A program made the position numbers and the translations under genes. 64,000 bases of DNA from Fundicoccus sp052116145 (GTDB lineage Bacteria; Bacillota; Bacilli; Lactobacillales; Aerococcaceae), in assembly GCF_052116145.1 (NCBI RefSeq), contig NZ_JBQKLQ010000004.1, positions 219,154-283,153 of the forward strand, given 5' to 3'. Under the pieces are notes generated by a model. It saw only the letters and a list, made by a program, of their open reading frames with translations. It did no database searches and was not told the DNA's origin. Shown piece by piece: positions 1-9,278 of the stretch (position 1 is its first letter; each line of letters starts with the position of its first letter).

Positions 1-479
1 TTTTCTTGGATTTGTTGGCGACGGTCATTGAACTGTGTAAGCAATGTACGATAAATGACGCCAATGGTTGTCATGGCGCTTGAGGAAATCATCCCAGTAA
101 TCGGAACGATTTGTGATGGTACCCAGTCGAGCGTGCCGGACAAAACAAGAATGATTAAAGCTAGGCTTGTTCCGATGCCGATAGATAAAAAAGAGGTGCG
201 GAAGGAATGTTTGATGCCATTACTTGTTTTATGAGCATGGTAGCTAGCGTTGAATATCATGAAGGCAACCATGACAAGCGTGAGCCAAAAGTTATCCACT
301 TTAAACACGAACGATAAGACGTAACCGATAATAAATAATTGAATCACCGAGCGCACAGAAGCGATGATAATGTCTTTACTGAGGCCGATTTTCTCTTTGA
401 AGTCGACCGAAACGGCCAACATGATTAAAAGAGTCGATAGCATTAGGGATAAATTGCTGATTTCTAAGTTTTGAGTCAT
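1..479 (-). CDS. fetB: FetB-like ABC transporter permease (UPF0014), C-terminus cut by window edge
   Basis: The first 159 codons are present and the gene runs off the start of the window; the family is usually about 250 residues. The translation begins MTQNLEISNLS and shows four hydrophobic segments at roughly residues 10-25, 40-60, 65-85 and 97-117. The charged stretch after the second TM pair and the segment PSQIVPITGMISSSAMTT are typical of UPF0014/FetB permeases, which pair with FetA to export iron or other metals. The ATG lies one base after the stop of the upstream ATPase gene on the same strand, so the two are translationally coupled and form one exporter. The iron substrate is by analogy with Escherichia coli FetAB and is not shown here. 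Confidence 0.8.
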   Translation of the reverse strand, partial: MTQNLEISNLSLMLSTLLIMLAVSVDFKEKIGLSKDIIIASVRSVIQLFIIGYVLSFVFKVDNFWLTLVMVAFMIFNASYHAHKTSNGIKHSFRTSFLSIGIGTSLALIILVLSGTLDWVPSQIVPITGMISSSAMTTIGVIYRTLLTQFNDRRQQIQE

Positions 480-480
480 T

Positions 481-1140
481 TTATTTAATTTCCTCCATTA
501 GGCCGTTTTCAACTTTTAACACACGATTAAAGTATTGGAGATCATCATTGTTATGAGTTATCCAAAGAAGGGTGGTGCCTTGCGCTTCGTTGAGTTGACG
601 GACATAATTTAATATAATATCACGGTTGATTTGATCGAGTGAACTTGTCACTTCGTCCAATAAGAGAACACGTGGCATATACATTAAATTACGGACTAAA
701 GCGATTCGCTGCTTTTCGCCACCAGACAATTCATGAATTTCTTTTGTTAGATAAGTGGCATTCAAACGGACTTTTTCCAAGCCTTCAATGGCACGCTTTT
801 CGTCGAAGGTCTCTTGGCGAATTTCAGCTGGAAAAGCTAAGTTATCGCGGACCGTTTCATCAAATAAGACGGCATTCTGGAAGAAGTAAGAGACTTCTTG
901 ACGGTAATCGATTGGATTCTGCTGGCTTAAATCAGCGCCTTTAAATTGAATGCGACCTTCAGTCGGCGAGAGTAAACTTCCAATCAATTTTAATAAGGTG
1001 CTTTTACCACTTCCAGAAGGGCCGACAAGGGCAATGCTGTCACCTTCATAAATATCCAATGTAATATCCGACAAGATAGATTTGCTATTAATTTGAAAGC
1101 CTACTCGTTTCAGGCTAATAATCGGCTGTGTATGTGCCAT
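481..1140 (-). CDS. fetA: FetA-like ABC transporter ATP-binding protein
   Basis: A 219-residue ABC ATPase with Walker A GPSGSGKST near residue 40, Q-loop FQNAV, signature ELSGGEKQR and Walker B VLLLDEVTSSLD. It is a single nucleotide-binding domain with no fused membrane part. It is followed after one base by the UPF0014 permease gene, which identifies it as the ATPase of a FetAB-type exporter. A clear AGGAGG lies 7 bases before the ATG. The short length and the DEVTSSLD form of Walker B fit the FetA (YbbL) group rather than amino-acid importers. The transported ion cannot be read from the sequence. Confidence 0.82.
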   Translation of the reverse strand: MAHTQPIISLKRVGFQINSKSILSDITLDIYEGDSIALVGPSGSGKSTLLKLIGSLLSPTEGRIQFKGADLSQQNPIDYRQEVSYFFQNAVLFDETVRDNLAFPAEIRQETFDEKRAIEGLEKVRLNATYLTKEIHELSGGEKQRIALVRNLMYMPRVLLLDEVTSSLDQINRDIILNYVRQLNEAQGTTLLWITHNNDDLQYFNRVLKVENGLMEEIK

Positions 1141-1266
1141 CTAATTTCCTCCTAGAAATGCTTATTCTGATTTAAGTTAACTAGAATCATTCTAATCTAT
1201 ATGTGCGTTTAAAGCAACTAGGGTAGGGTATGAACACGTTTACTCCCTCTGAATTTCAACCAGATA

Positions 1267-1275
1267 TGTTATACT
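1267..1275 (+). promoter_or_regulatory. extended -10 promoter for the VOC gene
   Basis: TGTTATACT is an extended -10 (TGn plus TATACT) about 30 bases before the ATG at 1305, with AAAGGGG as ribosome binding site in between. No good -35 is seen. Confidence 0.4.
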
Positions 1276-1304
1276 TATTCTATGAATGAAAGGGGTTGTA
1301 ATGG

Positions 1305-1823
1305 ATGCCTAACCAAAACCGTTTAACACTGAATCTTGTGGTCTCGAATGCTCTAATGGCGCTGACTTTCTATGAAAAAGTTTTAGAGGCTAAGCGTGGA
1401 GATGTTTTTGAATTTCCAAACCGTCGTGAGAAAAATGAAGTCAATGTGTTGATTGGCAATGTCGCTTTGCGTTTAATTGATGAAAATCCTGACCATGAGT
1501 GTTTTGCGCCGAAAGCAGGTGAAACAGCTTCCATTTGGCTACAATTGATGGTAGACGATGTCGATGCTACTTTAGCAAAGGCCCGACATCATGGGGCGAC
1601 TGAGATTCAACCTCCCAGCGAGTTTATGGGCATGTATCATGCGCAGTTCACCGATCCTTTTGGTTACACTTGGACAATCAATCAATTGCTCAAGGAAATT
1701 TCTTTTCAGGACCGCTATGAAGCCTATATGAAATTGCAGGAAGAAAGAATCGAAGAAGAGGCTGAAGAAGTGGGCAACACAGATAAGATTCAGCGTATTG
1801 CCAAGGCAGATTGGCGATTTTGA
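1305..1823 (+). CDS. VOC family (glyoxalase/PhnB-like) protein
   Basis: A 172-residue protein whose first 130 residues form one vicinal-oxygen-chelate module: an N-terminal beta strand LTLNLVVSNALMALTFYEKVL, a central segment with WLQLMVDDVDATLAKARHHGA, and the closing FTDPFGYTWTINQ that is typical of PhnB/glyoxalase-like proteins. The last 40 residues form a charged helical tail. Members bind a metal and act on varied substrates, including fosfomycin, glyoxals and aromatic diols, so no substrate is assigned. It is a single gene with its own promoter, divergent from fetAB. The start is chosen for the AAAGGGG 9 bases upstream. Confidence 0.75.
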   Translation: MPNQNRLTLNLVVSNALMALTFYEKVLEAKRGDVFEFPNRREKNEVNVLIGNVALRLIDENPDHECFAPKAGETASIWLQLMVDDVDATLAKARHHGATEIQPPSEFMGMYHAQFTDPFGYTWTINQLLKEISFQDRYEAYMKLQEERIEEEAEEVGNTDKIQRIAKADWRF

Positions 1824-1876
1824 CAGGTAGCGGACTTGATAAAATCAGCCAGATTAAGCGCTCGGACTTACGCCGC

Positions 1877-1913
1877 GCCAACTGCTCGCTCAAGTGCCGA
1901 GCCAAGTGCTCGC
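1877..1913. repeat. short GC-rich direct repeat
   Basis: GCCAACTGCTCGC (1877-1889) recurs as GCCAAGTGCTCGC (1901-1913), a 24-base period inside a GC-rich patch between two genes. The patch resembles the degenerate CCAAGTG-containing arrays near 10.4 kb, but the relation is weak. Confidence 0.35.
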
Positions 1914-1966
1914 CCGAGCCCTTATGACAGGATTAACTAAGATTAAATTTATTAAAGGAGCGTTTC

Positions 1967-2749
1967 ATGACACTGACATTTATTTACACTGTAATTGTTT
2001 TGCTTGCAACAACCATTGGCGCCGTGACCGGCTTAGGTGGCGGCGTTATTATTAAACCATTATTTGACTTATTGGGCGCAGACACCCCAACAGTCATCGG
2101 TTTTTATTCTTCAGTCGCTGTTTTTACGATGTGCTTAGTGTCCATTTACAAGCAAATCAGAAAAGGGTTTCAATTTAATGGTCCGATTCTCATTGGGGTT
2201 TCGGCCGGTTCACTAGTAGGTGGCTATTTAGGAGAAAGCCTCTTTTCGATAGCAACTCAGTCCCTCAGTGATGCGATGGTTCAACGCATTCAAGCGAGCT
2301 TATTACTTGCGACCTTGATGATAATCTTGATTTACGCCTTCAATAAACATCGCATCAAGCACTATCAAGTCAACCATTGGCTATTAGCCGTTGGTGTCGG
2401 CGTCTTTCTAGGTACGATTTCAGTTTTCCTAGGAATCGGAGGTGGCCCATTGAACGTGTCTTTATTAATGTGGCTGATGTCCTTCAGCATGAAAAACGCT
2501 GCCGTTTACTCAATTGCGACCATCTTCTTTTCGCAACTATCCAAACTCGGCAGCATGGCCTTGAGCGGCGAACTGTTTGAATTTGACTTTAGTCTCTTGC
2601 CATTTATCATAGTCGCCGCCATTATCGGGGGTTACATGGGCACGCTAATTAACCAAAAACTCACTAACCAACGCATCGAAAACCTATACAACGCCTTAAT
2701 GATCGTCTTGATGTTCATATCCGTCCTTAATATTTACCAAACATTTTAA
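1967..2749 (+). CDS. TauE/SafE family sulfite/anion exporter-like permease
   Basis: A 260-residue integral membrane protein with about eight hydrophobic helices and two internally similar halves, each opening with a glycine-rich loop: GAVTGLGGGVIIKP near residue 17 and FLGIGGGPLNVSLL near residue 155. This duplicated G-rich motif defines the TauE/SafE (DUF81) family, which moves small anions such as sulfite, sulfoacetate or organosulfur compounds. AAAGGAG precedes the ATG. Nothing in the neighbourhood fixes the substrate. The next gene is convergent. Confidence 0.85.
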   Translation: MTLTFIYTVIVLLATTIGAVTGLGGGVIIKPLFDLLGADTPTVIGFYSSVAVFTMCLVSIYKQIRKGFQFNGPILIGVSAGSLVGGYLGESLFSIATQSLSDAMVQRIQASLLLATLMIILIYAFNKHRIKHYQVNHWLLAVGVGVFLGTISVFLGIGGGPLNVSLLMWLMSFSMKNAAVYSIATIFFSQLSKLGSMALSGELFEFDFSLLPFIIVAAIIGGYMGTLINQKLTNQRIENLYNALMIVLMFISVLNIYQTF

Positions 2750-2898
2750 TTAAAAGCTGCAAAAAAAAGACCCAACCGACCCTTTTTAGACAATAGTACC
2801 GTCAGTATTATCGTGAAACCTTTAAGCGTCCAGTCAGTCTTTTTCTGCAGTCTTTTTTTTATTCCGACTTAATCACTATACCATCCGACACGAGTTGA

Positions 2899-3810
2899 TT
2901 AATAGTATTTTTTGAATGATTTTTTACGCAGTGTCTCATCGATGGTAAATAACATTTCATCATAAATGTCTTCACTCAATTGACGAAATTGTGTGGGACT
3001 ATAGTGATAATATTTGGAGAACATTTTTGAAAAACTGAAAGCATCTTTATAGCCTACAATGCTGGCGATTTCTTTGACTTGCATTGTTGAGCCACGTAAG
3101 AGCTGAACTGCCTGGTTCATCCTAAGTTCTTGAATCATATTCTTCGGCGATTGACCGTAATACTCTTTGCATAGTTTGAATAAATAGTTACGACTGATAT
3201 CGAAGTGATCCGCAATTTGTGTAATCGATAAGTTGGTAAGAAAGTTTTCGTAAATAAACTCATATATTTTTTCAGCAAGGTTTGCTTCGGGAATCGTGTA
3301 AGAATTTTGCCGAGTTTGGTAGACCGCAAACTCATGATTAATCGTTAAAAGTAGTTGATAGAGGTGACTAAAGGCTCGTAAATAATCGAGTTGACTGGTT
3401 GGATCACTATTAGAGAGTAAAGCAATAAAATTAAGCATCTCCACCCAAGCTAGACTGTCTTCCTCGAACTTGTAGACATCCTGGTTGGCAAGTGTTGTAT
3501 TGCGCAAATAGTGATGCAAATTTTTGCCACCTAAACCAATCCAGGCAATCGTCCAAGGTTGGTCGGCTTTAGGGGTATAGAAAACTTGTTGATTTTTCTT
3601 CAAGATAAAGCCATCACGCGCTTTTAATTCATAGGTCTGATGATTAACCTTGTAAATTCCTGCACCATCCAAGACTACATGGAGGACAGCCTCATGACGG
3701 ACGCGGTAGTTATTCATTTGGTGAGGAACAAATTTTTGTAAGCCGGCTTCAATCAAAGTTAACTCGCCATTATCCAAGGCTAAGTGTTTCCAAAAACTTT
3801 TCATAATCAT
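2899..3810 (-). CDS. AraC family transcriptional regulator, likely controls mglBAC
   Basis: A 303-residue regulator. The N-terminal third is a cupin-type effector domain (AVLHVVLDGAGIYKVNHQTYEL). Residues about 185-285 carry the two helix-turn-helix units of the AraC DNA-binding domain (LSITQIADHFDISRNYLFKL and VKEIASIVGYKDAFSFSKMF), ending in the expected YSPTQFR. It is transcribed divergently from the sugar ABC operon at 4186, and regulators of this layout (MsmR/RafR type) usually activate the adjacent sugar transporter in response to the sugar. The inducer is unknown. The start has a weak AAGTGGTG site; an in-frame ATG two codons later is also possible. Confidence 0.85.
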   Translation of the reverse strand: MIMKSFWKHLALDNGELTLIEAGLQKFVPHQMNNYRVRHEAVLHVVLDGAGIYKVNHQTYELKARDGFILKKNQQVFYTPKADQPWTIAWIGLGGKNLHHYLRNTTLANQDVYKFEEDSLAWVEMLNFIALLSNSDPTSQLDYLRAFSHLYQLLLTINHEFAVYQTRQNSYTIPEANLAEKIYEFIYENFLTNLSITQIADHFDISRNYLFKLCKEYYGQSPKNMIQELRMNQAVQLLRGSTMQVKEIASIVGYKDAFSFSKMFSKYYHYSPTQFRQLSEDIYDEMLFTIDETLRKKSFKKYY

Positions 3811-4185
3811 TTTTTCACCACTTTCTATTCATTACTATAATCATATCATATAATAAACAAAAGGCTATGCATTTGTTATGAAATATCATAGACATTCAAT
3901 TTTCAAAAAGCATATAATTACAAATGTAAGGGTTTGCAATTTAAGTGTCAAAGGAGGTTGTTTTAAAGCAATTTATCAAGAGTTCGTTGGCATTGATTAT
4001 TTTTTTGGACGCAATGAAAGGAGAAGGGCGTGTGAAATGCGCCATTTTTTTACTAAGCAATAAAACGAGAATCAATGACAGATAATACTTGATTCTGTCG
4101 AGTTTTAAAGCGATTACTAGTAATGCAAGATTTAGAAAGTTTTATTTTATAGTCATAATACTTACAAAATAAAGGAGAGCATTCA
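3811..4185. other. divergent regulatory region between AraC gene and mglB
   Basis: About 375 bases without a supported gene. A TATAAT at 3913-3918 and a CATAAT at 4155-4160 are candidate -10 elements for mglB. A 61-codon open frame inside has no convincing start site and no recognisable product. The region is expected to hold the AraC operator, but I could not pick out direct repeats with confidence. Confidence 0.4.
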
Positions 4186-5259
4186 ATGTTGAAAAAAATT
4201 AGAAAATATCTGGTCGCTCTATTCGTATTCGTCTTAGCAGTGGGACCTTTTGCCAGCTTAACACCCGTTCATGCGGAAGGGGAAACTTATGACATTGGGG
4301 TAGCCATTTATCAGTACAACGATAACTTTATGACATTGTTCAGAAACGAATTGGAAGTTTATTTTGCTGAATTAGGTGAAGCTGATGGCAATACCTACAA
4401 TCTTGAATTCCAAGATGGTAAAAACGACCAAGCCACACAAACGGAACAATTAAATAACTTTATTGCTCAAGGTAAAGACCTATTAATTGCAAACTTAGTA
4501 GACCCAACAGGAGCTGACCAAATTATTTTAAGTGCTCAAAGTGCAGAGATTCCGGTTGTATTAATTAACCGTGAACCAAATGCTTCAACACTAGAATTAT
4601 GGCCAGGCAAAACAACTTATGTCGGTGTTGACGCTCGTCAATCTGGTATCTATCAAGGTGAAATGATCGCTGAATTAGATGACATGGGTGATTTAAACGG
4701 CGATGGTAAAGTTAGCTACTTAATGATTATGGGGGATGCTGGTAACGTAGATGCTGAACAAAGAACACAGTATTCTATCGAAACGTTAGAACAAACTATC
4801 CCAACAGAAACTTTAGGTGAACACCAACGTGGTAACTGGGATCAAGCAAAAGGTCAAGAAATTGCTGCCAATGCTTTGAGCCAGTATGGTGAAGACTTAG
4901 AAGTTATTTTCTCTAACAACGACGGTATGGCTTTAGGAGCAGTTCAAGCGATTAACGGTGCAGGCCGAGTCATCAACGAAGATATTTATATCGTTGGGGT
5001 TGATGCTTTACCAGAAGTAGTTGAGTTATTAGGTGAAGGTCAATTTACAGGGACTGTCTTAAATGACCACTTTAACCAATCACATACAGCTGCTGAAGTT
5101 GCAGTTAAATTATTAACAGGTGAAGATGTGGCTGCTTACTTCTGGCATGACTATATTAAAGTAATGACAGCAGAAGATGCTGAATTACAACGCTTAGATT
5201 ATCGTGAAGAAACGGTTGAAGAATACCAACAACGTCTAGTTGACACTTATGGTGAATAA
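4186..5259 (+). CDS. mglB: sugar ABC transporter substrate-binding protein (galactose/MglB type)
   Basis: A 357-residue periplasmic-binding-protein type 1 domain protein. It starts with a signal peptide (MLKKIRKYLVALFVFVLAVG, cleavage likely after PVHA). The mature part shows the galactose-binding-protein pattern: YDIGVAIYQYNDNFM, VLINREP, and a DLNGDGKVSYLMI segment matching the calcium-binding loop of GGBP/MglB, then FSNNDGMALGAVQA and VGVDALPEV. These support galactose, glucose or a methyl-galactoside as ligand. No lipobox cysteine is present, which is unusual for a binding protein of a Gram-positive cell. It is first in an operon with the ATPase and permease, separated from them by a hairpin that probably lowers downstream expression. 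Confidence 0.88.
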   Translation: MLKKIRKYLVALFVFVLAVGPFASLTPVHAEGETYDIGVAIYQYNDNFMTLFRNELEVYFAELGEADGNTYNLEFQDGKNDQATQTEQLNNFIAQGKDLLIANLVDPTGADQIILSAQSAEIPVVLINREPNASTLELWPGKTTYVGVDARQSGIYQGEMIAELDDMGDLNGDGKVSYLMIMGDAGNVDAEQRTQYSIETLEQTIPTETLGEHQRGNWDQAKGQEIAANALSQYGEDLEVIFSNNDGMALGAVQAINGAGRVINEDIYIVGVDALPEVVELLGEGQFTGTVLNDHFNQSHTAAEVAVKLLTGEDVAAYFWHDYIKVMTAEDAELQRLDYREETVEEYQQRLVDTYGE

Positions 5260-5278
5260 TTAATCTTTAGAAGCTTTT

Positions 5279-5316
5279 AAGGCGTCTGACTGTCAAACAT
5301 CAGACGCCTTATTTTT
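5279..5316 (+). terminator. intra-operon hairpin/attenuating terminator
   Basis: AAGGCGTCTGA (5279-5289) pairs perfectly with TCAGACGCCTT (5300-5310) and is followed by ATTTTT. It lies between mglB and mglA and probably keeps binding-protein transcripts in excess. Confidence 0.75.
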
Positions 5317-5337
5317 AATAGAAGGATGTGAAAACTA

Positions 5338-6849
5338 TTGAATGAAAATGTACTTTTAACCATGACAGACATTGATAAAACCTTTCCCGGAGTAAAAGCA
5401 TTAGACCAAGCCCAGCTGACAGTAAAAAGAGGCAGCGTACACGCCTTGATGGGGGAAAACGGTGCAGGGAAATCAACTTTGATGAAATGTTTGTATGGCA
5501 TTTATTTCAGAGATAGTGGAACAATTGAATTAGATGGAAAAGAAATCAATTTTGTTAACTCAAAAGAAGCCTTGGATCATGGGGTAGCGATGATTCATCA
5601 AGAATTACAGCCGATTCCTAAAATGACGGTGGCCGAGAATATCTTTCTGGGAAACTATCCAATGAAAGGCTTGTTTGTTGATCATGACCAGATGAACAAA
5701 GAGACTCAGCGTTATTTAGATATTATTGGCTTAAAAGTTAAACCTGACACAGAGTTAGGTGATTTAACGATTTCGCAACAACAATCGGTTGAAATTGCGA
5801 AAGCTATTTCTCACGATGCAAAAATTATTATTATGGATGAACCGACATCGTCTCTCACCTCTACCGAAGTCGCTAATCTGTTTAGAGTCATTAATAAACT
5901 GAGAGATGATGGCTTAGGTATCGTGTATATTTCTCATAAAATGGATGAGATTTTGAAAATTTCTGATGAGATTACGATCATGCGAGACGGCCAATATGTT
6001 GGCACTTATGATGCACAGAAAATTACGACACAAGAAATTATTCGCCACATGGTTGGGCGTGAATTAAATAAACAGTTTCCTGAACGAGATTTCTCGCCTC
6101 AAGAAGAAAATATACTTGAAGTGAGACACTTTACATCACCGAGAATGAACTCGTTTAAAGATTGTTCCTTTGAACTAAAAAAAGGAGAAATTTTGGGAGT
6201 GGCGGGTTTGGTTGGTGCACAAAGGACCGAATTAATGGAAGCTATTTTTGGCATCCGGGCGATTGAAGCTGGCAGTCAATTATTCCTCCATGGAAAAGAA
6301 ATTAAAATTAAAGATTCAAAAGATGCGATTAAAAATGGCTTGGCACTTGTGACAGAGGACCGTCGTCACTCAGGTATTTTTAGTGTGCTATCGATCACAG
6401 ATAATGTATCGGTTGCTTCGCTCAGAAATTATACGAATGCGATTGGCTTACTTCAAGAATCTAAAGTTAAAGCAATGGTTGATCAAGAAATAAAAGCATT
6501 GAATGTCAGAACACCTAGTCGCGATACACTCATTCAAAACCTCTCAGGTGGGAACCAACAGAAAGTTATTTTGTCTCGTTGGCTAGTTACAAGTCCAGAA
6601 GTATTCATACTGGATGAACCAACCAGAGGAATTGACGTAGGGGCAAAATATGAAATTTATGAAATTATCAATGCTCTAGCTAAACAAGGAAAATCAATCA
6701 TTTTAATCTCATCTGAAATGAGTGAAATTATCGGGATGTCAAATCGCATCATGGTGATGTGCGAAGGTGAAATTTCAGGCTTCGTTAATCAAGAAGATGC
6801 GACGCAAGAAAAAATTATGTCCCTTGCGACTCGTTTCATGACGAGTTAA
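5338..6849 (+). CDS. mglA: sugar ABC transporter ATP-binding protein (two NBDs, MglA type)
   Basis: A 503-residue protein with two ABC domains in tandem, as in MglA/RbsA. Domain 1 has Walker A GENGAGKST and Walker B IIIMDEPTSSL. Domain 2 has the degenerate P-loop GLVGAQRTE, signature LSGGNQQK and Walker B VFILDEPTRG. The degenerate second P-loop is normal for this family. The start is TTG with AAGGATG upstream. It sits between mglB and mglC, and together the three make one importer at the membrane. The family alternative is a ribose or xylose system, but the binding protein favours galactose-like sugars. Confidence 0.9.
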   Translation: MNENVLLTMTDIDKTFPGVKALDQAQLTVKRGSVHALMGENGAGKSTLMKCLYGIYFRDSGTIELDGKEINFVNSKEALDHGVAMIHQELQPIPKMTVAENIFLGNYPMKGLFVDHDQMNKETQRYLDIIGLKVKPDTELGDLTISQQQSVEIAKAISHDAKIIIMDEPTSSLTSTEVANLFRVINKLRDDGLGIVYISHKMDEILKISDEITIMRDGQYVGTYDAQKITTQEIIRHMVGRELNKQFPERDFSPQEENILEVRHFTSPRMNSFKDCSFELKKGEILGVAGLVGAQRTELMEAIFGIRAIEAGSQLFLHGKEIKIKDSKDAIKNGLALVTEDRRHSGIFSVLSITDNVSVASLRNYTNAIGLLQESKVKAMVDQEIKALNVRTPSRDTLIQNLSGGNQQKVILSRWLVTSPEVFILDEPTRGIDVGAKYEIYEIINALAKQGKSIILISSEMSEIIGMSNRIMVMCEGEISGFVNQEDATQEKIMSLATRFMTS

Positions 6850-6878
6850 AGCACATCGATTAAATTGGAGGTATCATC

Positions 6879-7898
6879 GTGAGTGAAAATTCAAATAAAG
6901 TAACGAATCATACAGTAAAAATCAAGGAATGGCTAATTGAAAATGCGTTAATAGTGGTTATCATCTTAATGGTTATCTATACATCATTTAGTGCGAATAA
7001 TTTCATCAGTTTCAATAACTTAAAAAACATTCTATCCAACGTTTCAGTCCGCTTTATTATTGCACTAGGGGTTTCCGGTGCCTTGATTATCCGTGGAACT
7101 GACTTGTCAGCAGGGCGAATTGTCGGAATAACAGCCGTCACGTCAGCTGTCTTCCTCCAAAGAGCGGATGCGCCAGGGATTCTTTATGGTAATATCGCAG
7201 GGAGTTCGATTCCAGTTGCACTGGTTGCGGCCATTGGCGTTGGTTTATTCTTTGGTTTAATCAATGGTATTGTAATTGCGAAACTATCTGTGCCACCTTT
7301 TATTGCGACATTAGGAACCCAAATTGCGATTTACGGATTGAATATGATTCTGTCTAAGAATACTCCTATTGGTTCATTAGATACAGGCTACAGTCGTTTT
7401 GGGGCACAAGGTTTCAGATTAGGCGAATTACAAATACCTTATTTGACTATTATCGCCTTACTAGTGGGGATTATTATGTTTGTCTTATACCGCTACACTG
7501 TTTATGGTAAACACATGTATGCGATCGGTGGTAACGAAGTCGCAGCAGAAGTGTCAGGCGTAAACACCCACAAATCTAAGATTATCATCTATGCTTTAGC
7601 TGGATTGTTATACGGAGTTGCCGGTTTCCTATTAACAGCAAAAACGGGTTCGGCAGCTGTCACTGCAGGACAAGGTTATGAATTAGAAGCCATCGCCGCC
7701 GCAACTATCGGTGGAGTTTCAACTGCCGGGGGAGTCGGAACTGTGCCGGGTATTCTGGTTGGTGTACTCGTGTTCGAATTATTAAAAACCTGTCTGCAAT
7801 TCTTAGGAATTACCCCTGAGATGACCAACGTCTTCCAAGGAATTGTGATTGTCGCAGCTGTTGCTTTAGACATCCGCAAAACAATGAAGAAAAGATAA
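6879..7898 (+). CDS. mglC: sugar ABC transporter permease (MglC type)
   Basis: A 339-residue permease of the BPD_transp_2 family with 8-10 hydrophobic helices. The N-terminal cytoplasmic stretch is followed by the first helix around residues 20-40. Hallmarks include SGALIIRGTDLSAGRIVG, PPFIATLGTQIAIYGLNMIL, and AIGGNEVAAEVSGVN, the last being the loop that contacts the ATPase. It starts with GTG, 7 bases after GGAGG, 29 bases behind mglA, and is the last gene of the operon before a strong terminator. Confidence 0.9.
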   Translation: MSENSNKVTNHTVKIKEWLIENALIVVIILMVIYTSFSANNFISFNNLKNILSNVSVRFIIALGVSGALIIRGTDLSAGRIVGITAVTSAVFLQRADAPGILYGNIAGSSIPVALVAAIGVGLFFGLINGIVIAKLSVPPFIATLGTQIAIYGLNMILSKNTPIGSLDTGYSRFGAQGFRLGELQIPYLTIIALLVGIIMFVLYRYTVYGKHMYAIGGNEVAAEVSGVNTHKSKIIIYALAGLLYGVAGFLLTAKTGSAAVTAGQGYELEAIAAATIGGVSTAGGVGTVPGILVGVLVFELLKTCLQFLGITPEMTNVFQGIVIVAAVALDIRKTMKKR

Positions 7899-7919
7899 AA
7901 GATGTCCCTTTTTCAAAAA

Positions 7920-7964
7920 ACAAGCCTGCACTGTCTAAGTTTAAGACAGCGCAGGCTTGTTTTG
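7920..7964 (+). terminator. terminator of mglBAC
   Basis: A 17-base stem (7920-7936 with 7944-7960, one mismatch) with a 7-base loop, followed by TTTT, lies 21 bases after the mglC stop. Confidence 0.8.
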
Positions 7965-8089
7965 GATGAGTGAATGAAGGGCCAAAGGAAATAGGAATCG
8001 TTGGCAAAATTGGGACGACTACGCCAGTTCAAGCTAGAAGACCCATTGTCAGCTGGTTAATTGCATTGAATTTTTTAAGGTATTAAGCC

Positions 8090-8126
8090 AAAAAAGCACT
8101 AACTCTGCGGCAACAGAGGCTAGTGC
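8090..8126 (-). terminator. second minus-strand terminator-like hairpin
   Basis: Read on the minus strand, GCACTA and CTCTG pair with CAGAG and TAGTGC and are followed by TTTTTT. It lies downstream of the oxidoreductase gene and its first terminator, as a backup. Confidence 0.55.
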
Positions 8127-8190
8127 ACAATTAATAAATTTCTGACTTCTATTTTTCATAGGGAGTGTCTTTTGGCTTATTTTCTTTCAA

Positions 8191-8225
8191 ATAAAAACTG
8201 CCTCACTCACTGAAGAAGAGGCAGT
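8191..8225 (-). terminator. terminator of the quinone oxidoreductase gene
   Basis: On the minus strand ACTGCCTC pairs with GAGGCAGT and is followed by TTTTAT. It begins 14 bases after the stop codon. Confidence 0.75.
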
Positions 8226-8238
8226 CTGTTAATTAGAA

Positions 8239-9222
8239 TTAGAATTTGACGATTGTTCGACCTAGGTGTTGACCGTCTTTGATTTTAGCAAGTACTGAAG
8301 GAACTTCATCCAAAGTAATTTCATTACTTAACGCATCTGAACTGATATTCCAGTCAGTTGCTAGGTGATCCCATAATAGGAGACGACGCTCGTTCGTTTC
8401 TGTCACTGAATTAATCCCTAAAATGTTCACGCCTCGTAAAATAAATGGTAAAACGTTGGTTTCTAATTTAACGCCTGCGGCATTCCCACACATTGAGATG
8501 CTGCCATTGTCAGCCAGCTGTGGAATAATTGTTGCAGCCACATCGCCACCAACAGTATCTAAAGCGAAGTCATAGCTCGCACGACTTAACATGCGTTTAT
8601 CACCTAAGTCATCTGGAAAGACAATATGGTGAGCGCCTAAGTTTTTAGCAACCTCAACTTGATAGTCTTTACGAACGAGTGCCGTTAAGTTTGTGTAGCC
8701 TGCTTTACTTAAGAGTTGCAAGGCAACACTACCCACACCACCTGTTGCACCAGTGATAATGACACGGGCATCCTTGTTGTCTGCAAGACCGTGTTGTTCT
8801 AAGGCATAAACGGATTGAGCGGCTGTAAAGCCAGCTGTTCCATAAACCATAGCGTCTTTCAGGCTCAATCCTTCAGGTAATGGAATGATCCAATCAGCAT
8901 TTACGCGTGCATACTCAGAAAGTCCACCTGTATGACTCACTCCTAAGTCGTATCCTGTGATTAACACTTCTTGACCTTCTGTAAAACGATCGTCTTCTGA
9001 AGTAACGACTGTCCCACTTAAGTCGATACCTGGAATCATTGGGTAACGGCGAATAACGCCACCCTTAGGTTGTACTGCCAGCATATCTTTATAATTTAAT
9101 GATGAATAAGCAACCTTAATTAAGACATTGCCTTCGTCTAATTGATCCAATGTAATCTCTTCAATTCCATGAACAATATTGTCATCACTTTCCTTCACTA
9201 CTAATGCTTTAAACTGATCCAT
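8239..9222 (-). CDS. YhdH/AcuI family NADPH-dependent oxidoreductase
   Basis: A 327-residue medium-chain dehydrogenase/reductase. It has an N-terminal GroES-like domain (VAYSSLNYKDMLA, GIDLSGTVV) and a Rossmann domain with ITGATGGVGSVALQLL near residue 150. There are no zinc ligands, as expected for quinone oxidoreductases. The sequences YGTAGFTAAQSV and NSVTETNERR are characteristic of the YhdH/YhfP group, whose characterised member AcuI reduces acryloyl-CoA to propionyl-CoA. The physiological substrate here is unknown. A perfect match to the cre consensus stands 43 bases before the start, so CcpA control is likely. Confidence 0.85.
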   Translation of the reverse strand: MDQFKALVVKESDDNIVHGIEEITLDQLDEGNVLIKVAYSSLNYKDMLAVQPKGGVIRRYPMIPGIDLSGTVVTSEDDRFTEGQEVLITGYDLGVSHTGGLSEYARVNADWIIPLPEGLSLKDAMVYGTAGFTAAQSVYALEQHGLADNKDARVIITGATGGVGSVALQLLSKAGYTNLTALVRKDYQVEVAKNLGAHHIVFPDDLGDKRMLSRASYDFALDTVGGDVAATIIPQLADNGSISMCGNAAGVKLETNVLPFILRGVNILGINSVTETNERRLLLWDHLATDWNISSDALSNEITLDEVPSVLAKIKDGQHLGRTIVKF

Positions 9223-9264
9223 AAAATCCTCCTCGATATTTTTGTTATGTTACTTTAATCCTCA

Positions 9265-9278
9265 TGATAACGTTATCA
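9265..9278 (-). promoter_or_regulatory. cre site (CcpA operator)
   Basis: TGATAACGTTATCA is a perfect 14-base palindrome and matches the consensus TGWNANCGNTNWCA at every position. It lies just upstream of the divergently placed oxidoreductase gene on the minus strand. Confidence 0.65.

Noticed and set aside
3878..4063. 61-codon frame between the AraC gene and mglB
   Set aside because: No ribosome binding site at the proposed start and it overlaps the expected regulatory region.
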